A stretch of 64,000 nucleotides of DNA from the NCBI RefSeq assembly GCF_000276665.1, contig NW_004955517.1, forward strand, positions 493,128 to 557,127, in the 5' to 3' direction. Below are positions 1-10,058 of this stretch, piece by piece (within the stretch, counting starts at the first letter, position 1; every line of letters starts with the position of its first letter). The translations under genes and the position numbers were made by a program. Source of the stretch: Chinchilla lanigera (lineage: Eukaryota > Chordata > Mammalia > Rodentia > Chinchillidae). The notes below the pieces were generated by a model, which was not told the origin of the DNA, did no database searches, and saw nothing but the letters and a program-made list of their open reading frames with translations.

Positions 1-690
1 GCGTCGCTGCGGGCGCTGGTCCGCGGTGGCGGGCGCGGCCTCGTGTGTGCCGGCTGCCCCGTCCTCGCGCGTCGGTGCCCCTCACCAGCGGCAGCTGCCT
101 CGGAAGCGGGCGGGTCCAGTTCTCCTGGGTTGCCCCCGTTTCCGTGGGGCCCTGCCACTCACAGGAGACGTGACTCCGGCCCACGTGCCCGTGGGCCAGG
201 GCAGAGGCACCGCTACCAGGGAGGGCCGCGCCGGGGCCGCCCGGGCCGGTCTGCGCTGGGGGGCTCTCGGGGCCTTACTGTGGGGTTCTTGGGGTGCTTT
301 GGAGCGCCCCCAGGACTCAGCTGCGCGTGGCCCTTAATTCTCGTTGCACAGCAGCTTTGTACTTGGCCGTACCCGCGCGCGGTGGTTGAGCGCCGCGTGA
401 CTGTGACTTTGTTACGGCGTGTCCAAGTGTAGGGCAGGCACTGCTTTCAGCTTTTACCTGTGTCATTCTGTGCATACAGCTAACGGGAATGGCGGGCCGC
501 GCTCAGCAGAGGAACGGAACAGTGAGATTAGCCCAGCGTCTGCGACCTGTGATCGTGCTGGGATTTGGATCTAGGCGGGATCACGCCCAGCGCTCATGTT
601 CGTGCTTACCGTCCTGCTTTGAGAAAGTGGGCGGCGTAAGCCTCTCTATGGCTTCGGACGCCAGATGTAGAGTTAGATAGACTTGGGGTG
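1..690. promoter_or_regulatory. CpG island shore at window edge
   Basis: The first ~350 bases are very GC-rich and dense in CpG, fading to ordinary AT-rich intron sequence by ~690. GC-box-like cores (gggcggg near 109, gggcgg near 626) are present. Such islands normally mark promoters, so the transcription start may lie here or just before the window. No coding exon is recognisable on either strand; the open frames here are short and have no family resemblance. A weak donor-like site (gggg|gtgagc-type, GT at about 688) could end a noncoding first exon on the + strand. Whether this belongs to MAGI1 (an alternative promoter) or to another transcript cannot be told from sequence alone. Confidence 0.5.
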
Positions 691-1869
691 AGCTTTGCAT
701 CTAGCATTTACTGAAATCATAAGTCATCCTGTGTAAATCTTACATGATATGCTGTACTTGATAGGCATAAAATGAGGAGCAAATGATTTATAAGCGGGTG
801 TTGTTAGCGGCCTTCTAAAGTCAACAGTGGCACAGTATTGCAGATTTAAAAGCTGAGGCTGTGTTTGTATTCAGCTGTGCTACTTGGGGATTGGAAGACC
901 ATGGTGAAGTACCTTAGCGTCTCTAAGCCTGAGTACTCACATCTTTAAGTTGGGTTGCTTTCATAGAACACGAATTTACAGCAGCATGGGGCCTGGCACA
1001 CCTAGGGTACAGGCAGGATCATTGTTTGTAAATCAGTACAGACTCCTGTGTTTGGTGTGTTTTTATTTTGTAGCATGGGTTAGTGTAGTGGTGGCTCGGT
1101 GTGACTCCTTCAGTGACGGTTTCTCATCGATAGTCTATAAATACTTGCTTCTGTGTGTGCACACTCACAGTTCTGTGCATGCACATGTAGCCTAAAACAT
1201 CTACACTTGAAATTATTAAGAATTGGGTGAATTTTGTCTTATTTAGTAAGAACTTTGTTTTAAGAAAGTAATCACTAACTTTTAAGTTAGAGCAACTTCA
1301 AGGTTAATTTTAAAAGTACTTTTGAAAACCAGGCAGAAGAATTGCCATAACACCAAACAGCTGCAAAGTAAAGAAAATGGATTAACTGTAGTATTTATTT
1401 TCCTACGAGACTCAGAAATGGCAACATAATCTGTTAACCTGTTACAAATACCTACTGGAGTCCTAGTTAAACACTTCCACAGCGAATGTCTGCTCTGAGT
1501 TGGTTTTATGGATGTTGGTGAGTGCAAAATAAGTCCTCTACTGAAACATGTTCGAAATACAATGTTGGTGTAGAGTACCATGTTTTAAACATCTGTTCAG
1601 GGTTTGGCCAAAGTATTTATTTAAAAAAGAAGATGCTATAAGACCCATACTTATAAAAAAGAATCTGTTATGTGGAAAAGAAACCAAATGCTCATTAATA
1701 AGGGGCTTGTTAAATTGTAGCATGTGCAGATGCCCCTGGATTTATAATGGGTGTTACATCTGGATGAACCCATTATGAGTTGGAAATACTGTATAAGAAA
1801 TGCGTTTGAGGTTTGGGGTAAAATGCATCCTTCACTTTTGTAAGATTCTGGCTTTGGTCCTCAGCATCC

Positions 1870-1874
<5 letters not shown>

Positions 1875-1902
<28 letters not shown>
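1875..1902. repeat. (AC)14 microsatellite
   Basis: Uninterrupted dinucleotide run, read directly. Confidence 0.95.
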
Positions 1903-1905
<3 letters not shown>

Positions 1906-2406
1906 TGCACCTAACCTATCAGAGATCTTACCCAAGCAACCCATTTCTTTTTCAACCTTGCAGTCACTTGACTGACGAGGAACTGTAGTTTGCTGCCACT
2001 ACCCTTTGAAGGGGGCACAGTGTCTTACCCCAGATTGCTAGTCTGGGGAAAAATTATAAATACAATTTCTACTGAACGCATGTCCCTTTTGCACCATTGT
2101 AAGGAGGTTAAGTTGTAAATGAAGCCATCTTAAGTTGGGAACCATCTGTGTTTACAGTGGAGTGAATATGCAGCTATTGAAACAAAGTGTCATTTATATA
2201 TGGACACAGAATGGACCACTGAGATACCTCCTCCTGCAGGGCAAGAATTTCGTCTGTTCTGATCACCTTGTAGGGGCTCCTTGAGCAATACTTGCTACTC
2301 GGTGGTTGCTCAATAAATGATGGTTTTAATGGATGAATGAGTGAATGTTGTTCATTTTGAGGCAAAGCAAGCTGTTGGAAAATGAATATAGTTAGTTGGT
2401 GCTTAT

Positions 2407-2512
2407 GTTTTCCTTCCTTTTTCTTTTTATCAGTGCCAGGGATTGAACCCAGGGCCTTGTGCATGCTGTGCAGGTGCTCTACCACTGACCATTGAGCTAC
2501 ACCCACAACCTA
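2407..2512 (-). repeat. ID-type SINE (antisense)
   Basis: Reverse complement of a tRNA-derived ID element: pyrimidine-rich start (reversed A tail), 'cagggattgaacccagggcc' (box-B side), and 'accattgagctacacccac' (box-A side). Somewhat diverged, with a small internal duplication around the 'ctgaccattgag' segment. Confidence 0.75.
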
Positions 2513-3467
2513 CTGTGTGTGTCTTTAACTGAGTGTGTTACGTGGGTGTGCGATGTAGAAAACATTAGCTGTCTTTGAGGAAGAACTGGAGGGATGGGAA
2601 TTCAGGTGGGGAAAGGTAAGTAGACTTACCTTTTGTTTTCTTTTGCACCATAGCCCACTGTCTGAATGTACTAATTAAAATAAGAGTTTACAAGTCCTGA
2701 TTCGCGTGAGTTTAGAATTTGTGTCCCCTTTACTGCACACTGTTCCATTTCCCTGTCTTGGTGAAGCACCTTAGCCCTTTGAGGGGTAATAATGATTTTG
2801 AGGGAGGAGCGTGGTGTCTATACTACACAGAATTCTTATACAATGAATGCTACCTCACCCTGTCTGTGGTTGCATGTGAGAGAGCCCCTGCTGCTGTCCT
2901 TTGGAGCCGTGTTTCCTTGACCTCTGTACCTTATGCGGAGCATGGTCCTTAGGAGCTGCATGCAAATTTCAGGATAAAAGCATGGCTAGAATATGAGTCA
3001 CTTAAGAATTTATAACTTCATCATGGTAAAAGCCAATCTCAAAGAAAACAATTTTTGCTTTAAGATGGGTGCTTTCTCCTCTTTGAGACACATCTTACAT
3101 GTACTTTGAAAGTTCTGACCTCTTAAAATGAAGACCATTTGGCAAGTGTCAACCAAGACCAAGATGATCTATAATACAGGAGGGACAGAGTTCTATGTGT
3201 ATAAACTTCTTGAATGTTGTATTTCAATATTATAGTTGTCCTAAGTGTTAATATTATGCCATATTTTCATTCTCTTTCTCTCTGTGTTTTGCTGTTTTTG
3301 ATGAAGCCACTGAAGTTAAGTTGTGGACATTATACCACTTTCTTGTTGCCTGTTTTTTCCAATTCTTAAATTTGTTCTAAGTTACTGTTATTTTGGGATA
3401 GGTATCAACTTTTTTCCTTATGGATTCTCAAGCGTGAAATAAGAGGCTAGGAAAGGCTATATATACA

Positions 3468-3842
3468 TGTCATGGTTTGTGTCTGAATGTCCCCCAAAGC
3501 CTGATGCAGTCATGGGGAGGGCTTCTAGAGTATATAAATGATTCATGGTCCAATGTTGGGATTTTGGGTGTGAGTGCTGCACCTGCCCTAGGGTGGGGAG
3601 TGTGCATACCATATAAGGGAGGAAAAGAGGCTTACTCTTTCCACTCCCTACCTTTTGCTCCTGCTGATTTTGCTGTTTTCCTCGGCCGTGTACTGTTGCC
3701 CTCTGCCATGTGCCACCCTGCCTTGGAGCCAGCCGAGTATGGACTGAAACCTCCACAGACTGTAAGCTAAATAAACCTTTCCTTCCTTAATTTTGAGTGT
3801 CAGGTATTTTGTCTCAGCAACAAGAAAAAAGTAACCGAGACA
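3468..3842 (+). repeat. Solo MaLR-type LTR
   Basis: A 375-bp unit beginning TG and ending CA. It contains 'tatggactgaaacctccaca', an 'aataaa' polyadenylation signal within 'gctaaataaacctttcc', and the end 'aagtaaccgagaca'. The 3' half matches by eye both LTRs of the element at 57370-59078 and the antisense LTR at 28559-29011, so all belong to one rodent MaLR (ERVL-related) group. No internal region is attached, so this is a solo LTR formed by recombination. Confidence 0.75.
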
Positions 3843-4511
3843 GTATATTTGTAAATTGTCTTTAAATTTTCAGTACACATCCATTTCTAAGACTTGGGTC
3901 TTAATTGCCTTCATCTTTGACCATCCTGGTAAACTGAAAGTAATATATAATTTCTGTTGCAGCCCCTACAGACACCAATGCTTCTGTACTTAGATAGGGT
4001 TAGCATAAACAACACTGATGATAAAGGTGTTAGCCATACCATAACATATATACAGCAGTTTATAAGTTACAAGTCATAGCACATTAGTTATTTAAACCAC
4101 AGAATAATCCCATTAGGTTTGTATTGTTTTTTTACCAAATATAACAGCAACACTAATCATACCACTTTTTCTTCAATATTTCTTTTTTTTACTTTAAAAA
4201 ATTTTTTACTTTAAAAATTTCCTTTAAAAATTACTTTAAAAATTTAAAAACTGACAAAACAACGAGGACAAAATCAAAACAGTACAAAAATAACAAAAAT
4301 GATATATGACCTCAAAACAAAATGATAGAAATTTACAGTGGTTGCTATGTTACATACTGTTACCTTCAACGAAGTTACTCAGGCCACTAGACATAAGAAT
4401 GTAAGACTGATCAAACAATCAAAGACAGTAACAAGTAAAAGAAAAAAAATAAATTTTAAAAATATAACATTGGAAATGATGCAGAGCTTTACCATACAAG
4501 ATAGTAGGAGT

Positions 4512-5608
4512 TCAACAATGGTTCTTATGTTGCATATTGTTTTCAGACCAGTCGTTCTTGCTTGGTAGTTCTTTTCTACTGTTGGTCTTGAGATTGTGGT
4601 CATTTTTATCTCTGCGTAGAATATCTTTCGGCACCCTTTGTAGGATTGGTTTGGCACTCATGAATTTCTTCAGTTCATCTTTGTCATGGAGCTTTCTTAT
4701 TTCTCCATCAATTTTGAAAGAGCTTTGCAAGGTACAGCAATCTGGGTTGGAAGTTGTATCATTTCAGGATCTGAAATACTTCACTCTAAGCTCTTCTTGA
4801 CTTTATGGTCTGTGTTGACAAGTCTGCTGTGATTCTGATGGGCTTTCCTTCATAGGTGATCTGTTTCTTCTTTCTATTAGCTTTTAATATCCTATTCTTT
4901 TGTTCAGTTTCTGGGATCTTGATTATTATGTGTCTGGGTGTAAATTTATTTTGGTTATGGCTAATTGGAGTTCTGTATGCCTCACTTATGTGTATATAAG
5001 GTTCTTGTCCCATGCTTGGGAAATTTTCTGCTATTACTGCTGCAAATAGTCTTTTTATGTCATTGCTGTTGTCTCCTGCTCTTTCGTTGACACTTATCAG
5101 CCTTATATTGTTTTTCTTTGCCTCATCTTGCAGCTGCTGAATTGTTATTTGCTGTTCCTTTGTTATCTTTAAGAGATCTTTTCTTTCACAATCAGTAGCT
5201 GCAATGCTGTCTTCAAGGTCTGAGAGTCTATCTTCTATTTCATTCAAGCAGTTCTTCCAGCTTTCAATGGAATTTTTAATTTGCTAAATATCTCTTTGAA
5301 TCTGTTTCATGCATTCTAATTCTTTCCTATACTGTTCATTCAAGGTTTCCATCATTTTTCTGTGTTCCTCTGGTTTTTTTTTAATCTATATCTTCTTTTG
5401 ATGTGCCCAGCAATTCTTTCATTATGGTTGTCATTTCTTTTTTTACTTGAGCAATTATTTCTGATCTGATTTCCTCTATAGCCTGATGTAATTGGTTCTT
5501 TACTTCGGTTGCTATCATTTCAGAAATTTCAGATGTGTGACTTCGATGTTCTTGCATGCTTATGTTTCCTGGACTTGTTCTGGGTGTGGTGTTTGGCTGA
5601 GATTGCAT
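4512..5608 (-). pseudogene. L1 ORF1 (RNA-binding chaperone) of the HAL1-like element, decayed
   Basis: Conceptual pieces on the minus strand carry the hallmarks of L1 ORF1p: an N-terminal helical segment (5608-5381), a coiled-coil/RRM part with 'EIEDRLSDLEDSI', 'TPRHIIIKIPE' and 'ITADLSTQTIKSRRA' (5247-4786), and a C-terminal domain with 'FKIDGEIRKLHDKDELKKF' (about 4728-4650). ORF1p normally trimerises and coats L1 RNA. The frame is broken: a stop replaces the tryptophan expected after 'SRRA' (near 4786), a second stop follows about 10 codons later, and there are frame changes near 5381-5250 and 4730. The last ~13 codons before the stop at 4512 appear to be read from former 3' UTR sequence, as expected if ORF2 was deleted by joining ORF1 to the 3' UTR. 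Confidence 0.8.
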
Positions 5609-5646
5609 TTTGTTCTGGGTGTGGTGTTTGTCTGAGATTGCATTTT
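5577..5646. repeat. 35-bp tandem duplication at start of L1 ORF1
   Basis: 'gttctgggtgtggtgtttg' recurs at 5577 and 5612 with only one mismatch over about 35 bases. It overlaps the apparent start region of ORF1. A 35-bp period is not a multiple of three, so it would shift any frame passing through it. Confidence 0.85.
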
Positions 5647-5701
5647 GCTGCTTCTTTTTCTCATTTTCAAGTCTCCCTAGGTTTCTGGGGATTCAGGTTC
5701 G

Positions 5702-5957
5702 TTCCTGAGATGGCCACAGGGGCACAGAACTAGAGGACCTGGGCACCCACACAGCTCACCCAGACTTCCCGGGTTCAAGGCCCCTCCCATGGTGGTGGTG
5801 GGTACAGGGCCAGAGGATCTGTGTCCCCAGGCAGCTCACTGAGGCTTGCTGCATCCAAGGCCCCTCAGGAAGGTGGTAGCAGGGGGCAGGACTGGGGGAT
5901 CCAGGACCCCAGGCAGTTCACCAAGGCTTCCTGCATCCAAAGACCCTCCGGAAGGTC
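5702..5957 (-). promoter_or_regulatory. Tandem ~81-bp 5' UTR monomers of the HAL1-like element
   Basis: Landmark 'cagctcac'/'cagttcac' occurs at 5752, 5832 and 5914. Each is followed by 'ttc/tgc...atccaaggccc'-type sequence and preceded by 'agaggayct...cc'. About three diverged GC-rich copies are present. In mouse and rat L1 such tandem 5' monomers act as the promoter; the same role is inferred here, directed toward decreasing coordinates. Confidence 0.65.
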
Positions 5958-5972
5958 TTCTTCAATATTTCT

Positions 5973-6090
5973 ATTTTTTTCCCTCCCTTCTTTCTTTCTT
6001 TCCTTTCTTAAGGTGATAAGGGTGAAACCTAGGGCCTTGTGTAACCTAGATAGTTACTCTACCTCCAAGTGACACTGCCAGCCCCCTGTG
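5973..6090 (-). repeat. ID-type SINE (antisense), diverged
   Basis: Reversed T-rich/CT-rich tail (5973-6010) followed by 'gtgaaacctagggccttgtg' and 'ctctacctccaagtgacac...gccagcccc', a worn ID in reverse. It abuts the right-hand duplication of the HAL1-like element. Confidence 0.6.
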
Positions 6091-6838
6091 TCTCAACAAT
6101 TTGCAGCATTTATTATATCCCTTGACGTTTTGGAGCTGGCCTGCTGCTACCAGTAAGGCATTAGTGTTGCTCTCAGCTTGGTGATGGACCAGTATAAAAA
6201 GAAGACTACTTGGTTTGACCCCCAACACTCAAACAAAACAAAACAAACAAAAAAGAAATGAAACAAGACCACTTGTAATCGTGTCTTCACACAAGTTGGA
6301 CAAGAGCATTGTCAGGATCACAAAAATGACCATATTCCTCCTTTCCTGCCTAGTGCAAGTGCCTGTTGCTCCTTAGCTCTCATAGTTGTGGCATGGTTTG
6401 TTCTTCTGGTATTAAGACTTACTAGGATATACAGTCATCAAGTTACCTCTACTTTGTAGTTTCATCCAGTCCAAAACGAAGCCCTGCTTCTTTGAATCCT
6501 TCCCCAGGCCACTCCGAGTTGCCTGATATCTCCTAAGTCCTCAGTCCTCCTGCTGAGTTCACCTGTTGTGCCTTTCTCCCCACTGAAATGACCAGAGAGT
6601 TCAACCAATGTTGTAGGGTTTATGGTTTAGTTATTTGTAAACAGAAGAACTTTCCCAGAGTCTTACATAGTATTTTAAAGTAAACACAGCATTTTGTAAT
6701 CAAATGGTAATTCTCATTATAGAGAATCTGGAAAAAACACAAAGACGCCAAGAAAAAATTATCATTTCTTAATAATTCCATAACCCAGGAACAATCATAG
6801 TGAACATTCAGGTGTAGCTCAAGGAGCTATATTGGTAT

Positions 6839-6985
6839 CAATGGTGGTAAAGCCATGGCATGCTCGTTACACAAGATAAAAGTGTTAATTTATGAGTTGT
6901 TCTTTTTCTAACCTAAAACCTTAGTATTTATATTTAATTGCAGTGTTGGCATTTTCCAACAATTAAGTGGGTTTTGCTATCACTG
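6839..6985. mobile_element. Short hAT-like MITE (147 bp)
   Basis: Starts 'caatggtggtaaagccatgg' and ends 'gttttgctatcactg', degraded copies of the inverted ends of the larger element at 9254-10058. The interior 'acctaaaacc...agtattta...tttaattgcagtgttggca' is shared with 9930-9990. Flanking octamers attggtat/atctatat agree at 5 of 8 positions, compatible with a worn 8-bp hAT duplication. Confidence 0.6.
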
Positions 6986-7079
6986 ATCTATATCTCCACC
7001 TGCTTTTACAGCCCACTCTGTAGCATAATAGTGTCCTCTGTATATAGTTTTTGTTGTTGTTGTTTCGGGGGGGCATTGT

Positions 7080-7195
7080 TTTGTGGAGACAGGGTCTTGT
7101 TATGCAGTTCCGGCTGGACTTGAACTCAGTGGTCCTCCTGCCTCTGCCTCTCAGGAGTGCTTGCAGAGTACCTCTGCCCAGCCCTGCCCCTATAT
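7080..7195 (-). repeat. B1 SINE (antisense)
   Basis: 'gagacagggtcttgttatgc', 'cttgaactcagtggtcctcc' and 'tgcctctgcctctcaggag' are the reverse complement of a 7SL-derived B1. The 5' end of the SINE is truncated or worn. Confidence 0.8.
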
Positions 7196-7889
7196 AGGTT
7201 TGAATCCTGCTGTTTTTGTTTACCATATTTTGGACATTTCCTCATCTCCTCCAGTCTTTGTCAAATATATTTTTAAATGTTGAATAGTATCATCTTATCT
7301 GAGACTAGATAGCTGTTCATTATTTGCTCTTCCTACACTGATCAATTTCAGAGATCATTTCTTTTGAATAGATGCCTCTAGAAAAGTCCATACATTCAAA
7401 ATTTCTTGATTTGTATTGCTTGATTAGTTTTCAGTGATCACAGGCAGTGACATTCACAGATTGAGCATAACTGGGACTCTTTTGGGCTTGCTGTACCATG
7501 GGGAACTGGCTGCAGCTCCCTGCACATCTATTTCTGTCCTTCTCAGGGCAGAGGGGTGGATTGCATTTCACTGACAGGGCTGCATCTGCAGGCACCATGT
7601 GGAGGGAGGGAGAAGGAGGGCCAGCAGGGAGCCAAGAATACTTGTACATCCAGGCCACACCCTTATACATGTGTAGGAACCAAAGCCTCTTGAAGGGCAG
7701 ACCTGAGCAGACATACTTCCCTAACAGAGCCTGCCAGGCAGCTTTGTAAAAAACCCTGTCAAGTACATATTTGTGATTCAATAGATGATAATTCTGTTTT
7801 AGACGTATAACAAGTAACAGTCTAAAAAATCTTTTAATAAAATATTGCCCTTTCCCAAAAACAAATACAAACATTTATAACCCCTTACA

Positions 7890-8110
7890 TTATACACTTG
7901 TGTTTGTTCTCCTGCCCTATAGATATTTCTTGAGGGCCTGTCTTTGCTGCACTGTTGTAGGCACTCCAGTGTAGCAGTGAGCTTAATCAAGCTTACCTTA
8001 TGGAGCATGAAAATAAACCCAAAGAAATCTAAGATACCAATGAATACTACAAGCCGCAATGCAAAATAATAAAGCAGAGAGGGGGGCAGAGAATAGAGAT
8101 TTGTTGTTAT
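7890..8110 (-). repeat. L2-like LINE relic
   Basis: 'atatttcttgagggcctg...gctgcactgttgtaggcac' followed by 'gaaaataaa...aataaagcagagaggggg' resembles the reverse complement of the L2 3' region. Ancient and weakly conserved. Confidence 0.5.
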
Positions 8111-8956
8111 TTTAGATAGTGTAGTAGCAAACATAAAGTAAGAAGTCTCTCGGTTCGTTGTGATGGTTGATCCTCAATGTTCCTATAGTTTAGATACTTA
8201 GCCTTTGAGTAGATGTCCCTTTATGTGGTTTCTGACTTTTCCTCAGAGCACAACTCAGTGATGTGCACTTTTTGTGTGTGATTTAATCTAATATTCCCGG
8301 TGATCTTATGAAGGAGCGATGATGCCTTTCCAGTGAAAGTGAGTGCATAAACAGTAGGAGAAGTTACCCAAGGGGCAGAACTAATAGTCAACTCAGACTT
8401 TGTTTTAACTGCTCCAAACTCAAGGGCACAGCTGAAGAGCAGAGTTCCTCCTTTCCTGTGCTCGGGAGGTTTGGAAGAAAGTGCACTCAGGTCAGACCCC
8501 CCTGGGGAAAGGTTAATGTGAACCCATTGGTATGTAAACTGTGTTTATCCCCTTGGAAGACTGCTTTGTTTCCAGTAAGTAGGTCTAGGCTGGGCACTCT
8601 CTTCATATGCTAACTAGCTGTACACAGCCTGCAACTGTGGAAGATGGCAGCTCCTTTGTGTCTGAACATCCTTGGAGGCTGTACCCCACTTTTGAACTGA
8701 GTTGTCCTGCAGTGAATTATGGAACATGTGTTACCCACACACATACCCTGTTTATAAGCACATATGCTTAGGCTCACAATCACCAATGCAGACACAAATT
8801 AAAAGGACACAGGCATATTTTTTGTTGGTGTTCTTTTTTCCTGGAAGATGGAATATCCACCTCAGATGGCCTCTTAATAATATTTGGGTAAGATCAGTTT
8901 TTATTTGATGGTAATTGGTATGTATGTCTTGTTTCATAAAAGAAAAATACATCACT

Positions 8957-9145
8957 ACCTGGGCTTGGTGGCACTTGTCTGTAATCTCAGTACCCTGGGA
9001 GCCTGAGGCAGGAGGATGACAAGTTTCAGTCCAGCCTGGGCAAATTAACAGGACCCTGTCTAAAAATAAAAATATGAAATGGACTAAGGGTGTAGCTCCA
9101 GTGCAAAGGTCCTGGATTCAGTCCTCAGTCTCAGAAAATTCGAGT
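8957..9145 (+). repeat. B1-ID composite SINE
   Basis: A B1 left part ('ggcttggtggcacttgtctg', 'cctgaggcaggaggatgaca', 'gaccctgtctaaaaataaaa') is joined to an ID-like right part ('actaagggtgtagctccagtg', 'tcctggattcagtcctcagt'). Such dimeric B1/ID SINEs occur in several rodent lineages. Confidence 0.8.
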
Positions 9146-9253
9146 GGGAGTAGGGAGAAACAGTTCTGAGAACCAAATGGAGGAAAGGGACTGCTGCACT
9201 GTGGCCTCTGCCTTTCACATACATCCAGCCTGGCCAGGAATCCCACTCCAGAT

Positions 9254-10058
9254 CAGTGTTGGCAAACCTACGGCACGAGTGTCACAGTGAATCCTGACAT
9301 TTGCTCGAGACACACTCCAGGGGCATCTGTGAAATGTGAAAAAAAACACAGATTTCAGATATGCTGAGAAAAACATCTATAAATGCCAATTTTTATAGTT
9401 TAAACTCTAAATATGCTATGTCTCCCACAGTTATATAATTTAATAAAGTATTGTATACAGTACTGTAATAATTTAATTTAATAAAAATATGTACAGTAAT
9501 TCAACCCGCCTCCTGGAGTGTCTTAAACTTCTGGTGCTTAGGTTCACTGCCAGAGCCTTAGGAGGTGCAGAGTGTTTGGGCGGCCTCTTAGGGATCTTAG
9601 GGCTGTAGGAACACGCCCCGTATAGCCCCATATAGCAACCTGTTACGTTGTGGGAATGCTGGTGCTTAAGCCCGAGATGGGTTATATGGCAGCAGCCAAT
9701 CAACACCAAGGAGAACTGAATCCCCCTCTTGGATTGGCTACTTGCAAACCTTCCACCCCCAAATTGTTGAGGATATTTGCAGTTTCCACAAAATTGCAGG
9801 GCTTTTGAGGAACAATTATTAGTCAGGCCATAAGGTGAAATCTGAGAACTATTGAGGGTATGCACTCTGACCCGCAGCTTAGAGGGGACATACTGATTTG
9901 TTTTTCTTTTAAGAGAAAGGCTGTTAATGTATGCGTTGTTTTTCTAAACTAAAACCATCAGTATTTGAGTTTAATTGCAGTGCTGGCACTTCGTGATGAA
10001 TAAGTGGGTTTTGGGTTGTGGTTTGGGCACTCATCTCTGAAAGGTTTGTCATCCACTG
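9254..10058. mobile_element. hAT-like nonautonomous DNA transposon (805 bp)
   Basis: The left end 'cagtgttggcaaacctacgg' pairs as an inverted repeat with the right end 'aggtttgtcatccactg'. The 3' interior 'aactaaaaccatcagtatttgag...gcagtgctggca...aataagtgggttttggg' is shared with the MITE at 6839-6985. No transposase reading frame is recognised. Flanking octamers are only weakly alike (4 of 8), so a target duplication is not proven. CAGTG ends fit the hAT superfamily; the family name is not assigned. Confidence 0.6.

Larger units (their letters stand above)
4184..5957 (-). mobile_element. Full-length ORF2-less L1 (HAL1-like retrotransposon)
   Basis: The element lies on the minus strand between perfect 15-bp direct repeats (ttcttcaatatttct at 4169-4183 and 5958-5972), which act as target-site duplications. 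From its 5' end it has a GC-rich 5' UTR built of about three ~81-bp tandem units (5702-5957), an L1 ORF1 coding region (about 5608-4512), and then directly an L1 3' UTR ending in A-rich sequence (4184-4550). No reverse transcriptase/endonuclease ORF2 is present. The 3' UTR matches by eye the L1 tails at 18890-19335 and 60541-60984. The layout is that of half-L1 (HAL1) elements, which are mobilised in trans by autonomous L1. Confidence 0.8.

Noticed and set aside
26..432. Two overlapping open frames of 103 and 129 codons in the CpG island
   Set aside because: GC-rich DNA has few stops. The composition is Ala/Gly/Arg/Pro as expected by chance, with no domain, and I could not match it to the MAGI1 N-terminus.
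7431..7874. 147-codon open frame on the minus strand
   Set aside because: No recognisable domain and no splice context; it ends near an L2-like relic and looks like a chance frame.
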